From contig JAJDWH010000010.1 in assembly GCA_022825705.1 (NCBI GenBank), positions 186,001-250,000 on the forward strand: a stretch of 64,000 bases of DNA. Direction: 5' to 3'. This document shows, piece after piece, positions 1 through 8,192 of the stretch. The DNA is from Alphaproteobacteria bacterium. Lineage in GTDB: Bacteria > Pseudomonadota > Alphaproteobacteria > TMED109. Under the pieces are notes generated by a model, which ran no database searches, had not been told where the DNA came from, and saw only the letters and a program-made list of their open reading frames with translations. The position numbers and the translations under genes are program-made. How positions within the stretch are numbered: position 1 is the first letter of the stretch; the number at the start of each line of letters is the position of its first letter.

Positions 1-67
1 TGCCCAGTAGCGGCATATGGCTGTGTTGGAAGAGGCGGGAAGCCGCTGGAGGATGGAGTGTGAGGGG

Positions 68-1564
68 ATGACGGCGCGGCCCAGCCTCTCGAAGACCCGT
101 TTCGTCGCGGGAATGCAGTGCCACCTCCGGCTCTGGTACGACACCTACGCCCGCGAGCTTGCGCCTCCCGTCGACGAGGCGCAGCAGGCGATCTTCGATA
201 CTGGCCAGGAAGTCGGGGAGCTCGCCTGCAGGCGCTACCCCGGCGGTCACCTAGTGGCCCACGATCACCGTCATATCCGCGAGGCGCTCGACGAGACGCG
301 CCGGGTGATCGAAGCGGGCAGGGTCCCCGCGGTGTTCGAGGCCGCTTTCGTGCACGAGGGGGTGCTGGTGCGCGCCGACGTGATCGAGCGTCTCACGGGC
401 GGCGGGTGGCGCATGGTGGAAGTCAAGTCGACAACACGGCTTAAGGACGTGTTCGTCGTGGACGCGGCTGTCCAGCTTTGGGTCTTGCGAGGCGCCGGTC
501 TCGACGTGCGCGAGGCCGGGGTGCTCACGCTCGACCGAAGCTACGTTTACGACGGCGAGCGGCTCGATCTCGACAAGCTGTTCCGGCTGCACCCGGTGTA
601 CGACGCGGCAACCGCCCTGCTGGATAGCATCGGAGCCCAGGTCCGGGCCATGCAGGCGATGCTCGAAGAGCCTGGCGCCCCTGACATCCAGCCAGGCGAC
701 CACTGCTTTGCACCGTATCCGTGTCCGTACCACGCCCACTGCACTCGCGACCATGAGGTCCCGGAACACGGGTTCGACGAGCTTCCCCGGCTCTGGCCCG
801 GGCGCCGGACCCGCCTCGAGGCCATGGGGATCCGGGAGGTTCGGGATATCCCGGACAATTTTCCACTGAACCGGTTGCAGCGCATCGTTCGGCAGGCTGT
901 CATCGATGGCCGGGCCCAGATGCACGGCGATGTCCTCGCTGAACTGGCCAGGCGCGAAAACCCGGTGCACCATCTCGATTTCGAAACCTTTGCACCAGCG
1001 ATCCCCCGCTTCGCCGGCACGCGCCCCTACGATCCCATCCCCTTCCTCTTCTCGGTCCACACCGAGCGGGGGTGTGCGCCGCCCGTCCATCGGGACTATC
1101 TGCACACGCGCGACGATGACCCGCGCCCGGAACTGGCCGACCACCTGCTCGAGGCCGTGGGATCGGAGGGAACGATCTGCACGTACTCCAACTACGAGCG
1201 CCAGGTGCTCCGCGGGCTGGCGGCGGCCCTGCCAGACCGTGCAAACGTTCTGCGCGGGCTTGAAGCACGGCTCTTTGACCTGCTGCCGATTGTGCGCAAC
1301 GGGTACTACCACCCGGACTTCCGCGGCTCCTTCTCGATCAAGAGCGTCTTGCCCGCGCTGGTTCCCGGTCTGGGCTACGGAGACCTACCCATTGCCGACG
1401 GACAGGCGGCTGCGGCGATGTACCAAAAGGCACTCAAGAGCGCCGCTTCGCGCGAGCGGCAGAGAGCGTTTGGGAACCTCCGTGCCTACTGCGAGCGCGA
1501 TACGCTGGCACTCGTAGAATTGAGCAAGGGCCTAGCGGCACTCGAGCCCAGGCGGGTGACCTGA
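68..1564 (+). CDS. DUF2779-family protein: Cas4/RecB-like nuclease fused to a DEDDy-type exonuclease domain
   Basis: The 498-residue product has two nuclease-like halves. The N-terminal half shows a PD-(D/E)XK pattern (D104, then E118-V-K120) plus four cysteines (C18, C213, C219, C225) spaced like the iron-sulfur cluster of Cas4 and AddB nucleases. The C-terminal half, the DUF2779 region, shows D304-x-E306 in LDFET, N375/E377 in YSNYERQ and Y474-x3-D478 in YCERD, which fits a DEDDy 3'-5' exonuclease. Both activities are inferred from motifs. ATG 68 was chosen over an upstream ATG at 17 because GAGGGG lies just before it and the conserved reading begins there (PSLSKTRF). No partner gene lies downstream, and the gene before it is outside the window. 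Such proteins are usually annotated only as DUF2779-containing. Confidence 0.85.
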   Translation: MTARPSLSKTRFVAGMQCHLRLWYDTYARELAPPVDEAQQAIFDTGQEVGELACRRYPGGHLVAHDHRHIREALDETRRVIEAGRVPAVFEAAFVHEGVLVRADVIERLTGGGWRMVEVKSTTRLKDVFVVDAAVQLWVLRGAGLDVREAGVLTLDRSYVYDGERLDLDKLFRLHPVYDAATALLDSIGAQVRAMQAMLEEPGAPDIQPGDHCFAPYPCPYHAHCTRDHEVPEHGFDELPRLWPGRRTRLEAMGIREVRDIPDNFPLNRLQRIVRQAVIDGRAQMHGDVLAELARRENPVHHLDFETFAPAIPRFAGTRPYDPIPFLFSVHTERGCAPPVHRDYLHTRDDDPRPELADHLLEAVGSEGTICTYSNYERQVLRGLAAALPDRANVLRGLEARLFDLLPIVRNGYYHPDFRGSFSIKSVLPALVPGLGYGDLPIADGQAAAAMYQKALKSAASRERQRAFGNLRAYCERDTLALVELSKGLAALEPRRVT

Positions 1565-1852
1565 GGACTGGCCGGGTGATCAAGTTCGGGAACCGCCGAT
1601 TCGGTGGTCAAGCCCTGCAGTTCACTACCGTTTGAACCTGACCAATGGATGGGGTTGATCGCCCGTCAGTTAGAACATTTGATGATCATGATGAGATCAT
1701 CTCATGATGAGATCATCTAGGATCTTGGTGATCTGGGAACGTCCCCGTGATGGTTAATGCACAGAAAGCGACGACGCATTGCCGCGACCCAAGGCTGCAT
1801 CCCTCCCGGACTGTTGGCAGATTGATATTGGTCTCAATCTGTGCTGATGAAC
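1565..1852. other. Intergenic region with a tandem repeat, no gene seen
   Basis: No convincing coding frame lies between the two-nuclease gene and the broken cyclase-like gene. The only structure seen is the 16-base tandem duplication at 1687-1718. Base composition falls towards the right, where the AT-rich segment begins. Confidence 0.6.
1687..1718. repeat. Perfect 16-bp tandem repeat (two copies)
   Basis: The unit CATGATGAGATCATCT occurs twice with no gap, at 1687-1702 and 1703-1718. Each copy, with the bases before it, can form short hairpins because GATGATC and GATCATC are complementary. Possible roles are a regulatory site or simple slippage; nothing distinguishes them. Confidence 0.9.
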
Positions 1853-2521
1853 TCAAATCGGACCAACGCTGAAGATCGTATGGTATTTCGCCGGATCAGA
1901 TCCATGTTTCTCGGCAGACTGAATGTACTTGGAGAAGTTTAGTGTATTCATCAGCTTAGAATGCAGCTCCCAATAGAAATGGCCACCTTTCTTCAATAAC
2001 CCTTCTCCCGAAGATAGTTTGATCAGATCGGTACGTTCAGGGACGTCCCATGTAACGGCAGGGGAAAGCATGATGGAACCAGTTTTCTTCGGTACTGGAT
2101 AACAACAGACCAAGTCCCATGACCACGGTACGTCTGCGAGATTTGGCTCACAGGAGATTCCGATTCAATCTTGTAACCTTTCAAGTGTATGGCCTTTGAT
2201 CAGGGCCTTGCCGTAAGTCAATTTCCCCCAAGTCACGTCACCTTCGGAAATTGCACCACGAATCGGAAACGAGTTGGCGAGGCCGTGTTCCAATAAATTC
2301 TTCGAGAACAGTAGGAGTCGTTCAAGCCCACTCGCACACCCATCCTCTTGCACAAAAAGAGTGTCAGAAATCACTTGGATGTTGCGGACCTCAGTGCCAC
2401 GAGAAATGTCCTCGATCAAATCCACCCAAGTACCGATGCGACTCTCAAGTGCCTCGTGATCCAAATTAGAGACTAGGCGCGAGAAACCGAGAACATCGGC
2501 TACAAGGACGCGTGATGCCAT
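1853..2521 (-). pseudogene. Cyclase-like domain protein interrupted by one in-frame TGA
   Basis: Read from the ATG at 2521 (GGAG upstream) the frame gives 118 residues starting MASRVLVADVLGFSRLV, then a TGA at 2165-2167. The same frame stays open through IGISCEPNLADVPWSWDL and YPVPKKTGS to a stop at 1853. Both parts resemble one family of uncharacterised proteins with an adenylate/guanylate-cyclase-like fold (GFSRLV near the N-terminus, ISDTLF, FPIRGAIS). From memory that family reads Q-x-W-I-G-I here, so the stop most simply replaces a TGG tryptophan codon. Other genes in the window use TGA as a normal stop, so recoding is unlikely. The gene is visibly AT-rich compared with its neighbours, which suggests acquisition from elsewhere. 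The cyclase assignment is moderate; the continuous frame around one stop is certain. Confidence 0.7.
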
Positions 2522-2653
2522 AGAGTGCTCCGTGGTCCCTTGCGGTTAGTGGCGACCTGCCTTCAAAGACTGCAATAAGGCATAACTATAGTGATATGGA
2601 TTTCCCGTATGTTTCAATAAATAGTGTAAGATCAACAGTTTATTTACATGTGT

Positions 2654-2743
2654 TGGCGGAGGGAGAGGGATTCGAACCCTCGATACGGTTTCCCGTATAC
2701 ACGCACTCCAAGCGTGCGCCTTCGACCACTCGGCCACCCCTCC
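2654..2743 (-). tRNA. tRNA-Ser (anticodon GGA), CCA encoded
   Basis: The minus strand folds as a class II tRNA: acceptor arm GGAGGGG pairing with TCCCTCC (one G-T pair), anticodon stem CACGC/GCGTG around loop TTGGAGT giving anticodon GGA, a long variable arm with stem ATACGG/CCGTAT, and a T arm containing GGTTCGAATCC. The 3' CCA is encoded at 2656-2654. The DNA just downstream of its 3' end is AT-rich and holds the broken cyclase-like gene, a common arrangement where foreign DNA has entered at a tRNA. No duplicated tRNA end was found to prove integration. Confidence 0.97.
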
Positions 2744-2942
2744 GGAACGGTCCAGCGTAGCGATTCCCGCGATCCGCTCAACCGGCAGTCAGGTCGTTCT
2801 CATGCGCGACCGTATCCCTTCGACTACTGACGTCCGGGTTAAGTTCGGAGCAGCCCTGGCAGGTATCCCGTTGCCGGGCTTCCGCGGTCTCGCGCCCGTG
2901 TCCGCGACCGGGCAACCAGCGAAGCCCCGGCGAACAGCCCGG

Positions 2943-3857
2943 TCAGGTCGGGCGGACGCTGCCTGCCGCGTCCGGATCGTCTTCCCCGGCCTGGGCGGCA
3001 AAGATCGACGTGTAGCCGCCCGACCAGTCCGGCGGGATGAGGCATGGGCGAGGGTCGTGATGGGCCCACTTGGCGGGTTGGCCGCGAATGACCTCTCCCA
3101 CGTGTGGAGCGGGCTCCGGGTGCGGGGTGTACGGAAACGCGTCGGCTGACGCGTAGGCGTTCAACAGCAACGCCCGCCCGTCAGCGCTGCGACTGGGAGG
3201 GGAGCCGTGCACGGTGCGGCAATTGTGGACCGTGATGGCACCTGCCGCCGCCTCGATGTAGTCGGCTCGGCTCACGTCCAGACGCTCCACGTCGCGGTCG
3301 TTCAGGCATCCTTTCCACTGGCCCTGCTCGTCATACTGATCGAAGAGCTCACCGGCATGACTTTCCGGGATGAAGCCCAGCGCTCCGTTGGCAAGGGTCA
3401 TGTCTTCCAGCAGCAGGCCGATCGTCAGCGGGCTGTAGTTGGTATGCGGATAGAACTGGATGTCCTGGTGCCAGTCCACCTGATCATGGCCGTCGTTCCA
3501 TTTGAAATTGAGTTTCGAATGATGAAACACCACGTCGGGCCCGACGAGGTCGGCAGCGACGTCAGCCAGTACTCCCGAGGTGATCTCCCAGAACAACGGG
3601 TGGTGCTGGTGCGGCCGGCGGAGGCGGCGCAACCGCGGTGAGTCAGCGGAGTGGCCGGGCGCCAGATCGAAGACCTCGCCGGAGCGGGTCTCCTGCTTGC
3701 TCCGCTCGATAAATTCGTCGACCACGGTCCGGATGGCTGCCAGCTCGCCGGAGCCGAACATCGATTCGACGACGACGTAGCCCTTGCTGAAGTACGACTC
3801 GCGCTGGCTCTGGCTGAGCGCACGCGGCTGGTGAGAAAGCACTGCTTCAGGAGTCAT
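2943..3857 (-). CDS. Phytanoyl-CoA dioxygenase (PhyH) family protein
   Basis: A 304-residue Fe(II)/2-oxoglutarate-dependent oxygenase of the PhyH family. The metal-binding HxD is in WHQDIQF (H130, D132) and the distal histidine is H217 in TVHGSPP; an arginine a few residues later could bind 2-oxoglutarate. Members hydroxylate varied small molecules, so the substrate cannot be read from sequence. No signal peptide is seen, so it is cytoplasmic. It lies downstream of a second 2-oxoglutarate oxygenase gene on the same strand, 225 bases away, so co-transcription is possible but not shown. Confidence 0.9.
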   Translation of the reverse strand: MTPEAVLSHQPRALSQSQRESYFSKGYVVVESMFGSGELAAIRTVVDEFIERSKQETRSGEVFDLAPGHSADSPRLRRLRRPHQHHPLFWEITSGVLADVAADLVGPDVVFHHSKLNFKWNDGHDQVDWHQDIQFYPHTNYSPLTIGLLLEDMTLANGALGFIPESHAGELFDQYDEQGQWKGCLNDRDVERLDVSRADYIEAAAGAITVHNCRTVHGSPPSRSADGRALLLNAYASADAFPYTPHPEPAPHVGEVIRGQPAKWAHHDPRPCLIPPDWSGGYTSIFAAQAGEDDPDAAGSVRPT

Positions 3858-4082
3858 GTCGCTTCGAGCTCCCCGTCCATCCAGCCGCCCACGAACCGGG
3901 CTGGCGGACCCCGGATACCTTTATACAAGCTGGCTGGTACAGGTCCCGGTTCGGCGGGCATTCCCGGCGCTGCATCGTTGCCGAGCGACCATGCGATTTC
4001 CGTGCAACGGGTCCGGCGGTGCCGGTCGCACCGGTTTGCGGCGGACGTCCGGCGGCAAGGGTCGGGCGGACATTCGGGCGTT

Positions 4083-4943
4083 TCAGGCGGGTCGGTCGCC
4101 CTCGATCTGAATTCGCAGCATGCGTCGCCGGTGCCCGTGGTAATCGTTCAGCGGGTAGTGCAGCGCCGCCCGGTTGTCCCAGAAGGCAACTGACCCGGCG
4201 GTCCACTGGAAACGGGTCGTAAATGGAGCCTGCGACTGGTGGGCGAACAGCCAGCGCAGCAGCGGCTCGCTCTCGTCTTCGGTCATGCCGTCGAAACGGA
4301 CCGAATGGGCTCCGTTCACGTAGAGCACCTTGCGGCCGGTTTCCGGGTGGGTCCGCACCACGGGATGCACGGCCTGGAATGACCGGTCCTGCAACGAGCC
4401 CGAACGCGGCGCGCGGGTCGCGGAGACGGCGGCCCCGTCCGAGCGGTTTACCGCGTGGAGCGGCTCCAGCATCGCCTGCATGCCGGGCGACAGCGCGTCG
4501 AAGGCCAGATAGCCGTTGGCGAACAGCGTGTCGCCACCGACCTGCGGCACTTCCAGGGCGTACAGGAGGCTCGCCATGGGGGGACGCTCGAGATAGGCGG
4601 TGTCGGTATGCCACAGGCCGCCGAAATTGACGGTCTCGTCCTCGCGCTTCAGCACTTCGATGACATGGGGTTCTTCCGGGACACCTGCCACCATCGGGTA
4701 CGGCATCGGTGTGCCGAACAGCCGCGCGAATGCGGCAAGCTCCCTGGCGCCGAGCGTCTGATCCCGGAAGAAGACGACCAGGTACTGAAGCCAAATTTCC
4801 CGGATCGCTTGCACCGTCTGCGGATCGAGCGGCGACGAAAGATCCACGCCGCCGATTTCGGCGCCCAGTGCTCCCGGGAGCGGGCGCACCGTCAACGAGG
4901 ATCGTTTCGCTTCCCCTGCAGGGGTGTCCTGGCCACCTACCAT
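4083..4943 (-). CDS. TauD/TfdA-family dioxygenase
   Basis: This 286-residue protein matches the TauD/TfdA family of Fe(II)/2-oxoglutarate oxygenases. It carries H112-T-D114 in LWHTDTAYL, the distal histidine in ALHYPLNDY and the C-terminal arginine region MLRIQIEG. ATG 4943 was chosen, although the frame is open further upstream, because AGGGA sits about ten bases before it and family homology starts soon after. TauD acts on taurine and releases sulfite; other members act on 2,4-D, alkyl sulfates or carnitine precursors. A sulfite dehydrogenase and a TauE-type exporter occur elsewhere in the window, which makes a sulfonate substrate possible, but this is inference. Confidence 0.88.
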   Translation of the reverse strand: MVGGQDTPAGEAKRSSLTVRPLPGALGAEIGGVDLSSPLDPQTVQAIREIWLQYLVVFFRDQTLGARELAAFARLFGTPMPYPMVAGVPEEPHVIEVLKREDETVNFGGLWHTDTAYLERPPMASLLYALEVPQVGGDTLFANGYLAFDALSPGMQAMLEPLHAVNRSDGAAVSATRAPRSGSLQDRSFQAVHPVVRTHPETGRKVLYVNGAHSVRFDGMTEDESEPLLRWLFAHQSQAPFTTRFQWTAGSVAFWDNRAALHYPLNDYHGHRRRMLRIQIEGDRPA

Positions 4944-5138
4944 CGATTCCCTCACGTGCGACGGCTCAGGCCGGGCGCCCTGCATGCCGTCTACCGGTGA
5001 TGCGGCGCATTGTACTGGGAGAGCTCCGCGCGGCGTGTGGGCGGGCCGGCCAGGGACCCGGACGTCGAGCGCCGTTCGCGGCACCGGCAAGAGCGGGCAC
5101 CCACGCTTGCCGGGGCTTGCCGCGGCAGAGTCTACGCC

Positions 5139-5969
5139 TCATCCGGACGGCGGGCTCCGGCGTCGCAGTTCATACAAGGCGACCGCGGAGGCCGCGGACA
5201 CGTTGAGGCTGCCTTGGTCGCCCCTGATCGGGATGGACACGAGCGAGTCGCAGTTGGCCTGGGTGCCGGGGCGCAGCCCGCTGCCCTCGGCACCGAGCAC
5301 GAGAGCGACGGGTGTGCCGGCATCCATTCGCGCCACGACCGCTGCGAGCGAATCGGGGGACGCGGGCTCGAGGCCCAGGCAGGCGAAGCCCGACGCCCGC
5401 AGGATGCCCAGGGTATGTGCGAAGCGGCGCGCCCGCACGACCGGGACGATCTCCAGGGCACCGGATGCGGCCTTGGCCAGAGACGCGGTCTCTCCCGGCG
5501 CATGACGTTCGGGCATCGCGAGGAACGCTGCCCCGAACGCCGCTGCCGAGCGCAGGATCGCGCCGACATTCTGCGGATCGGTGACGCGATCGAGACAGAC
5601 CGCGACCGTTCCGGGGCCCGCCGCCTGACATAACCGCTCGAGGTTCGGCTCGGGCAGCCGGTCAACTTCGATCGCAACGCCCTGATGGGTGGCATCGGCT
5701 CCGACCAGCCGATCGATGTCTTGTCGGGTTCGGGATTCCGGAACCGGGGCGGGCACGCGCCGCCGGAGCAGTCGGGCAAGCGATTCGGCGAGGCTGTGGC
5801 CGGCTTCCTGCGCCACGAGGACCCGATGGATCCGGCGTTCGGGGTTCTGCAACGCCGCCCGTACCGTGTGGCGGCCGTACAGCCATAGGGTGGGCGACGG
5901 GGTGCGCCGGTCCCTCGGGCCGTTGCCGGGGCGGCTCCGCCGCCGATTGCCGCGCGGGCGCGTCGTCAC
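5139..5969 (-). CDS. rlmB: 23S rRNA (guanosine-2'-O-)methyltransferase RlmB / TrmH-family enzyme
   Basis: A SpoU/TrmH-family 2'-O-methyltransferase of 276 residues. The N-terminal part (LWLYGRHTVRAAL) is the substrate-binding domain typical of RlmB. The C-terminal SPOUT knot shows all three family motifs: NVGAILRSA, LVLGAEGSGL and SLNVSAASAVALYE. RlmB methylates G2251 of 23S rRNA; another TrmH-type substrate cannot be excluded. A GTG start at 5969 was chosen because it overlaps the stop of the upstream ogt gene as GTGA, implying coupled translation. The frame continues open upstream through ogt, but that part is not homologous. Confidence 0.9.
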   Translation of the reverse strand: MTTRPRGNRRRSRPGNGPRDRRTPSPTLWLYGRHTVRAALQNPERRIHRVLVAQEAGHSLAESLARLLRRRVPAPVPESRTRQDIDRLVGADATHQGVAIEVDRLPEPNLERLCQAAGPGTVAVCLDRVTDPQNVGAILRSAAAFGAAFLAMPERHAPGETASLAKAASGALEIVPVVRARRFAHTLGILRASGFACLGLEPASPDSLAAVVARMDAGTPVALVLGAEGSGLRPGTQANCDSLVSIPIRGDQGSLNVSAASAVALYELRRRSPPSG

Positions 5970-6544
5970 GCGGGCTCGATCCGGACTCCCTCGGCTTCGA
6001 GCATCGCCCGTTTGAGCGTCGTTCCCCAGGCGTAGCCGGCAATGTCGCCGTCGTTGCCGATCACCCGGTGGCAGGGGACCAGCCAGGCGATCGGGTTCGC
6101 GCCGTTCGCCTGCCCCACCCATTGTGCGCCGCGGGGCGTCCCGAGATTGCAGGCGAGGTCCCGGTAGCTGCGGGTCTCGCCCTTCGGAATTGCGAGCAGC
6201 TCGGACCAGACCTGCAGTTGCCGCTCTGTCCCTGCCAGGCGGATGCGCGCCTCGCCGGTCCGGCACAGCGTCGCGGCCCGACCGGCAAGTGCATCCGGGT
6301 TGGCGCGGCACGTTGCCATCGGCCAGCGATCCGCCATCGACTGGAAGACCTCCGCACGCGTGCCGTCACCGCGGAAAGCGAGACCCACAAGGTCCTCGGC
6401 CTGACAGAGCATCAGCATGTCGCCGAACGGCGAATCGAACCAGCCGTAGTCGATGACCTGGCCGCGGCCGCGGCGGGCTCGCGGTTCGGCGACGGTCTCC
6501 CAGGTAATTCGGAGCCGCCCGACCGTTGCCGGATGGTCAGCCAC
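5966..6544 (-). CDS. ogt: Methylated-DNA--[protein]-cysteine S-methyltransferase (Ogt/Ada-C)
   Basis: The 192-residue protein repairs O6-alkylguanine by moving the alkyl group to its own cysteine. The acceptor is C158 in the signature PCHRVIG, preceded by the DNA-binding region PKGETRSYRDLA and GQANGANP. The N-terminal domain includes DSPFGDMLML. The GTG at 6544 overlaps the preceding NIPSNAP gene by eight bases; a later internal start is possible because the first 30 residues are basic and poorly conserved. It is the middle gene of three overlapping minus-strand genes. The suicide mechanism is established for the family. Confidence 0.93.
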   Translation of the reverse strand: MADHPATVGRLRITWETVAEPRARRGRGQVIDYGWFDSPFGDMLMLCQAEDLVGLAFRGDGTRAEVFQSMADRWPMATCRANPDALAGRAATLCRTGEARIRLAGTERQLQVWSELLAIPKGETRSYRDLACNLGTPRGAQWVGQANGANPIAWLVPCHRVIGNDGDIAGYAWGTTLKRAMLEAEGVRIEPA

Positions 6545-6866
6545 GGCTGGGTTCCGGGAAGAACGCCACCGGCGTCATCAGGCGGTTGTCTTGCGCAACC
6601 AGCGCTCCCAGCTTCGCGCTCTCGCCGACGTAGGCCTGCCAGTCGGGATCGTTCCACATGGCCGCTCGCTTGGCTTCGCGGTCGCCCGCGTTCTCGTAGA
6701 CCCAGATGTGAACGTACTGGTTGGGGTTGGGCGTCTCGGTGACCAGGTAGGCGAGCGGCGGGCCGAGATGCCGGGTTTGCGGCGCTTTGCCCATTCGCTC
6801 GTAGAGCTCCAGGTGTTTCTTGATGGTGCCGGGACGGCAGGTGTACGTGCGGACGTCAAGCAGCAT
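6537..6866 (-). CDS. NIPSNAP-family protein
   Basis: A small 109-residue dimeric alpha-beta barrel protein. LLDVRTYTCRPGTIKKHLELY at the start, the repeated aromatic pattern in HIWVYENAGDREAKRA and the WNDPDWQAYV region are typical of NIPSNAP proteins. The molecular role of bacterial members is not established. ATG 6866 is the first methionine that fits the family start; an upstream extension would be Arg-rich and unlike the family. It is the first gene of the NIPSNAP-ogt-rlmB group. Confidence 0.82.
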   Translation of the reverse strand: MLLDVRTYTCRPGTIKKHLELYERMGKAPQTRHLGPPLAYLVTETPNPNQYVHIWVYENAGDREAKRAAMWNDPDWQAYVGESAKLGALVAQDNRLMTPVAFFPEPSRG

Positions 6867-7040
6867 GCGGATCTCCGAGATTCGAATCTGGGGTGAGAAC
6901 GTACAGCGACGGAACCGGCACCGATAGGGAACGGGACGGCGGCCGGCCGAACGCCCGGCGTCCAGTCCGGTTCCGCGCCGGAACCTGCGTGCCATTCATT
7001 TATACTGGAGCCGACGAAGATAGGCGGGGTTGTGCCGGTC

Positions 7041-8039
7041 ATGGCGGCAGAGCACCAGAGAGCGGACCCGCAGGATCGCGCGCTGGCGGAAATTGCCAGG
7101 GCCGTAACGCAGTCCCAGAACGGAGCCGAGCCGGCGCCGTCAGGCCCCGAGGCGCCGCCGCCGCCGGCCTCACCGCCGGCCGATCCGGACCGCGAACTTG
7201 CAGCACTGCGGCTTGATCCCAACGCACGGGCACGGATCTTCCGGGAGGGCGTGTATCCCTACAAGCGCAAGCTTGAGACCTCGGCCTACGAAAAGCAGAA
7301 GCAAAGGCTGCAGGTCGAACTGCTGAAGGTTCAGAACTGGGTCAAGGAAGCTGGCGAGAAGGTCGTGGTGGTGTTCGAGGGCCGCGACGCGGCCGGGAAG
7401 GGCGGCACGATCAAGCGGTTCATGGAGCACCTGAATCCGCGCGGCGCCAGGGTTGTTGCGCTGGCGAAACCCAGCGAGCGCGAACAGGGCCAGTGGTATT
7501 TCCAGCGGTACATCCAGCACCTGCCCACCGTTGGCGAGATCGTCCTGTTCGACCGTTCCTGGTACAACCGCGCCGGTGTCGAGCGGGTCATGGGCTTCTG
7601 TACCGGGCGCGAATACCTTGAGTTCCTCCGGCAGTGTCCGCAGATCGAGCGCATGCTGGTCAACAGCGGGATCCGGTATTTCAAGTACTGGTTTTCGATC
7701 ACGCGGACCGAACAGCGACGACGCTTCGATTCACGGATGAAAGACCCGCTCAAGCAGTGGAAACTCTCGCCCATCGACACCGCGTCGATCGACAAGTGGG
7801 ATACCTACACGACCGCCAAGGAAGAAATGTTCTTCTATACGGATACGGCTGACGCCCCGTGGACGGTCGTGAAGTCCGACGACAAGAAGCGCGCCCGGAT
7901 CGCATGCATGCAGCATTTTCTCTCGACGCTTCCGTACCCGGACAAGGACCTGGACGTCGTGCAGGGCCCGGACCCGCTGATCGTCGGCCCTGCCACGAAC
8001 GTCGTGGCGCTCGACGCGCCGCTACCGGGAAAGCCCTGA
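7041..8039 (+). CDS. ppk2: Polyphosphate kinase 2 (PPK2 family)
   Basis: This 332-residue protein has the PPK2 fold of the P-loop kinases: Walker A GRDAAGKGG, lid region GQWYFQRYIQHLP and Walker B LFDRSWYNRAGVE. PPK2 enzymes move phosphate between inorganic polyphosphate and nucleotides, often running to make GTP or ATP from polyphosphate. A single PPK2 domain is present. The first 60 residues are Pro/Ala-rich and look disordered. ATG 7041 is preferred; a GTG at 7032 is only two bases from the nearest purine-rich stretch. It is transcribed alone, followed by mutS after about 150 bases. Confidence 0.92.
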   Translation: MAAEHQRADPQDRALAEIARAVTQSQNGAEPAPSGPEAPPPPASPPADPDRELAALRLDPNARARIFREGVYPYKRKLETSAYEKQKQRLQVELLKVQNWVKEAGEKVVVVFEGRDAAGKGGTIKRFMEHLNPRGARVVALAKPSEREQGQWYFQRYIQHLPTVGEIVLFDRSWYNRAGVERVMGFCTGREYLEFLRQCPQIERMLVNSGIRYFKYWFSITRTEQRRRFDSRMKDPLKQWKLSPIDTASIDKWDTYTTAKEEMFFYTDTADAPWTVVKSDDKKRARIACMQHFLSTLPYPDKDLDVVQGPDPLIVGPATNVVALDAPLPGKP

Positions 8040-8192
8040 CCACATCGAAAGATCACTTGTCGCCGAAGCCCCCGGGAATCGGCGGCGGCGTGTTCCCGGT
8101 GCATGCGAAAGCGTTCGGCAAGGACCGGTCTGCGCCCGCCCGTCGGTCAGGATCGGGCGCTCCATGATGGCCCGGCGTGGTAGGTTTTTCCG

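Noticed and set aside
251..1312. Long minus-strand frame of 353 codons opposite the two-nuclease gene
   Set aside because: Antisense shadow of a well-supported gene in GC-rich DNA; no family match.
1853..2521. Use of TGA as tryptophan by this organism
   Set aside because: Many confident genes here end in TGA (for example murJ, htpG, folD) and use TGG for Trp, so a changed code is not supported.
2546..2737. Minus-strand reading frame starting [10 protein letters not shown] across the tRNA
   Set aside because: It is the translation of tRNA-Ser, a well-known false protein; the tRNA structure explains the sequence.
2648..2830. Plus-strand frame containing [12 protein letters not shown]
   Set aside because: Also an antisense translation of the tRNA with no start signal.
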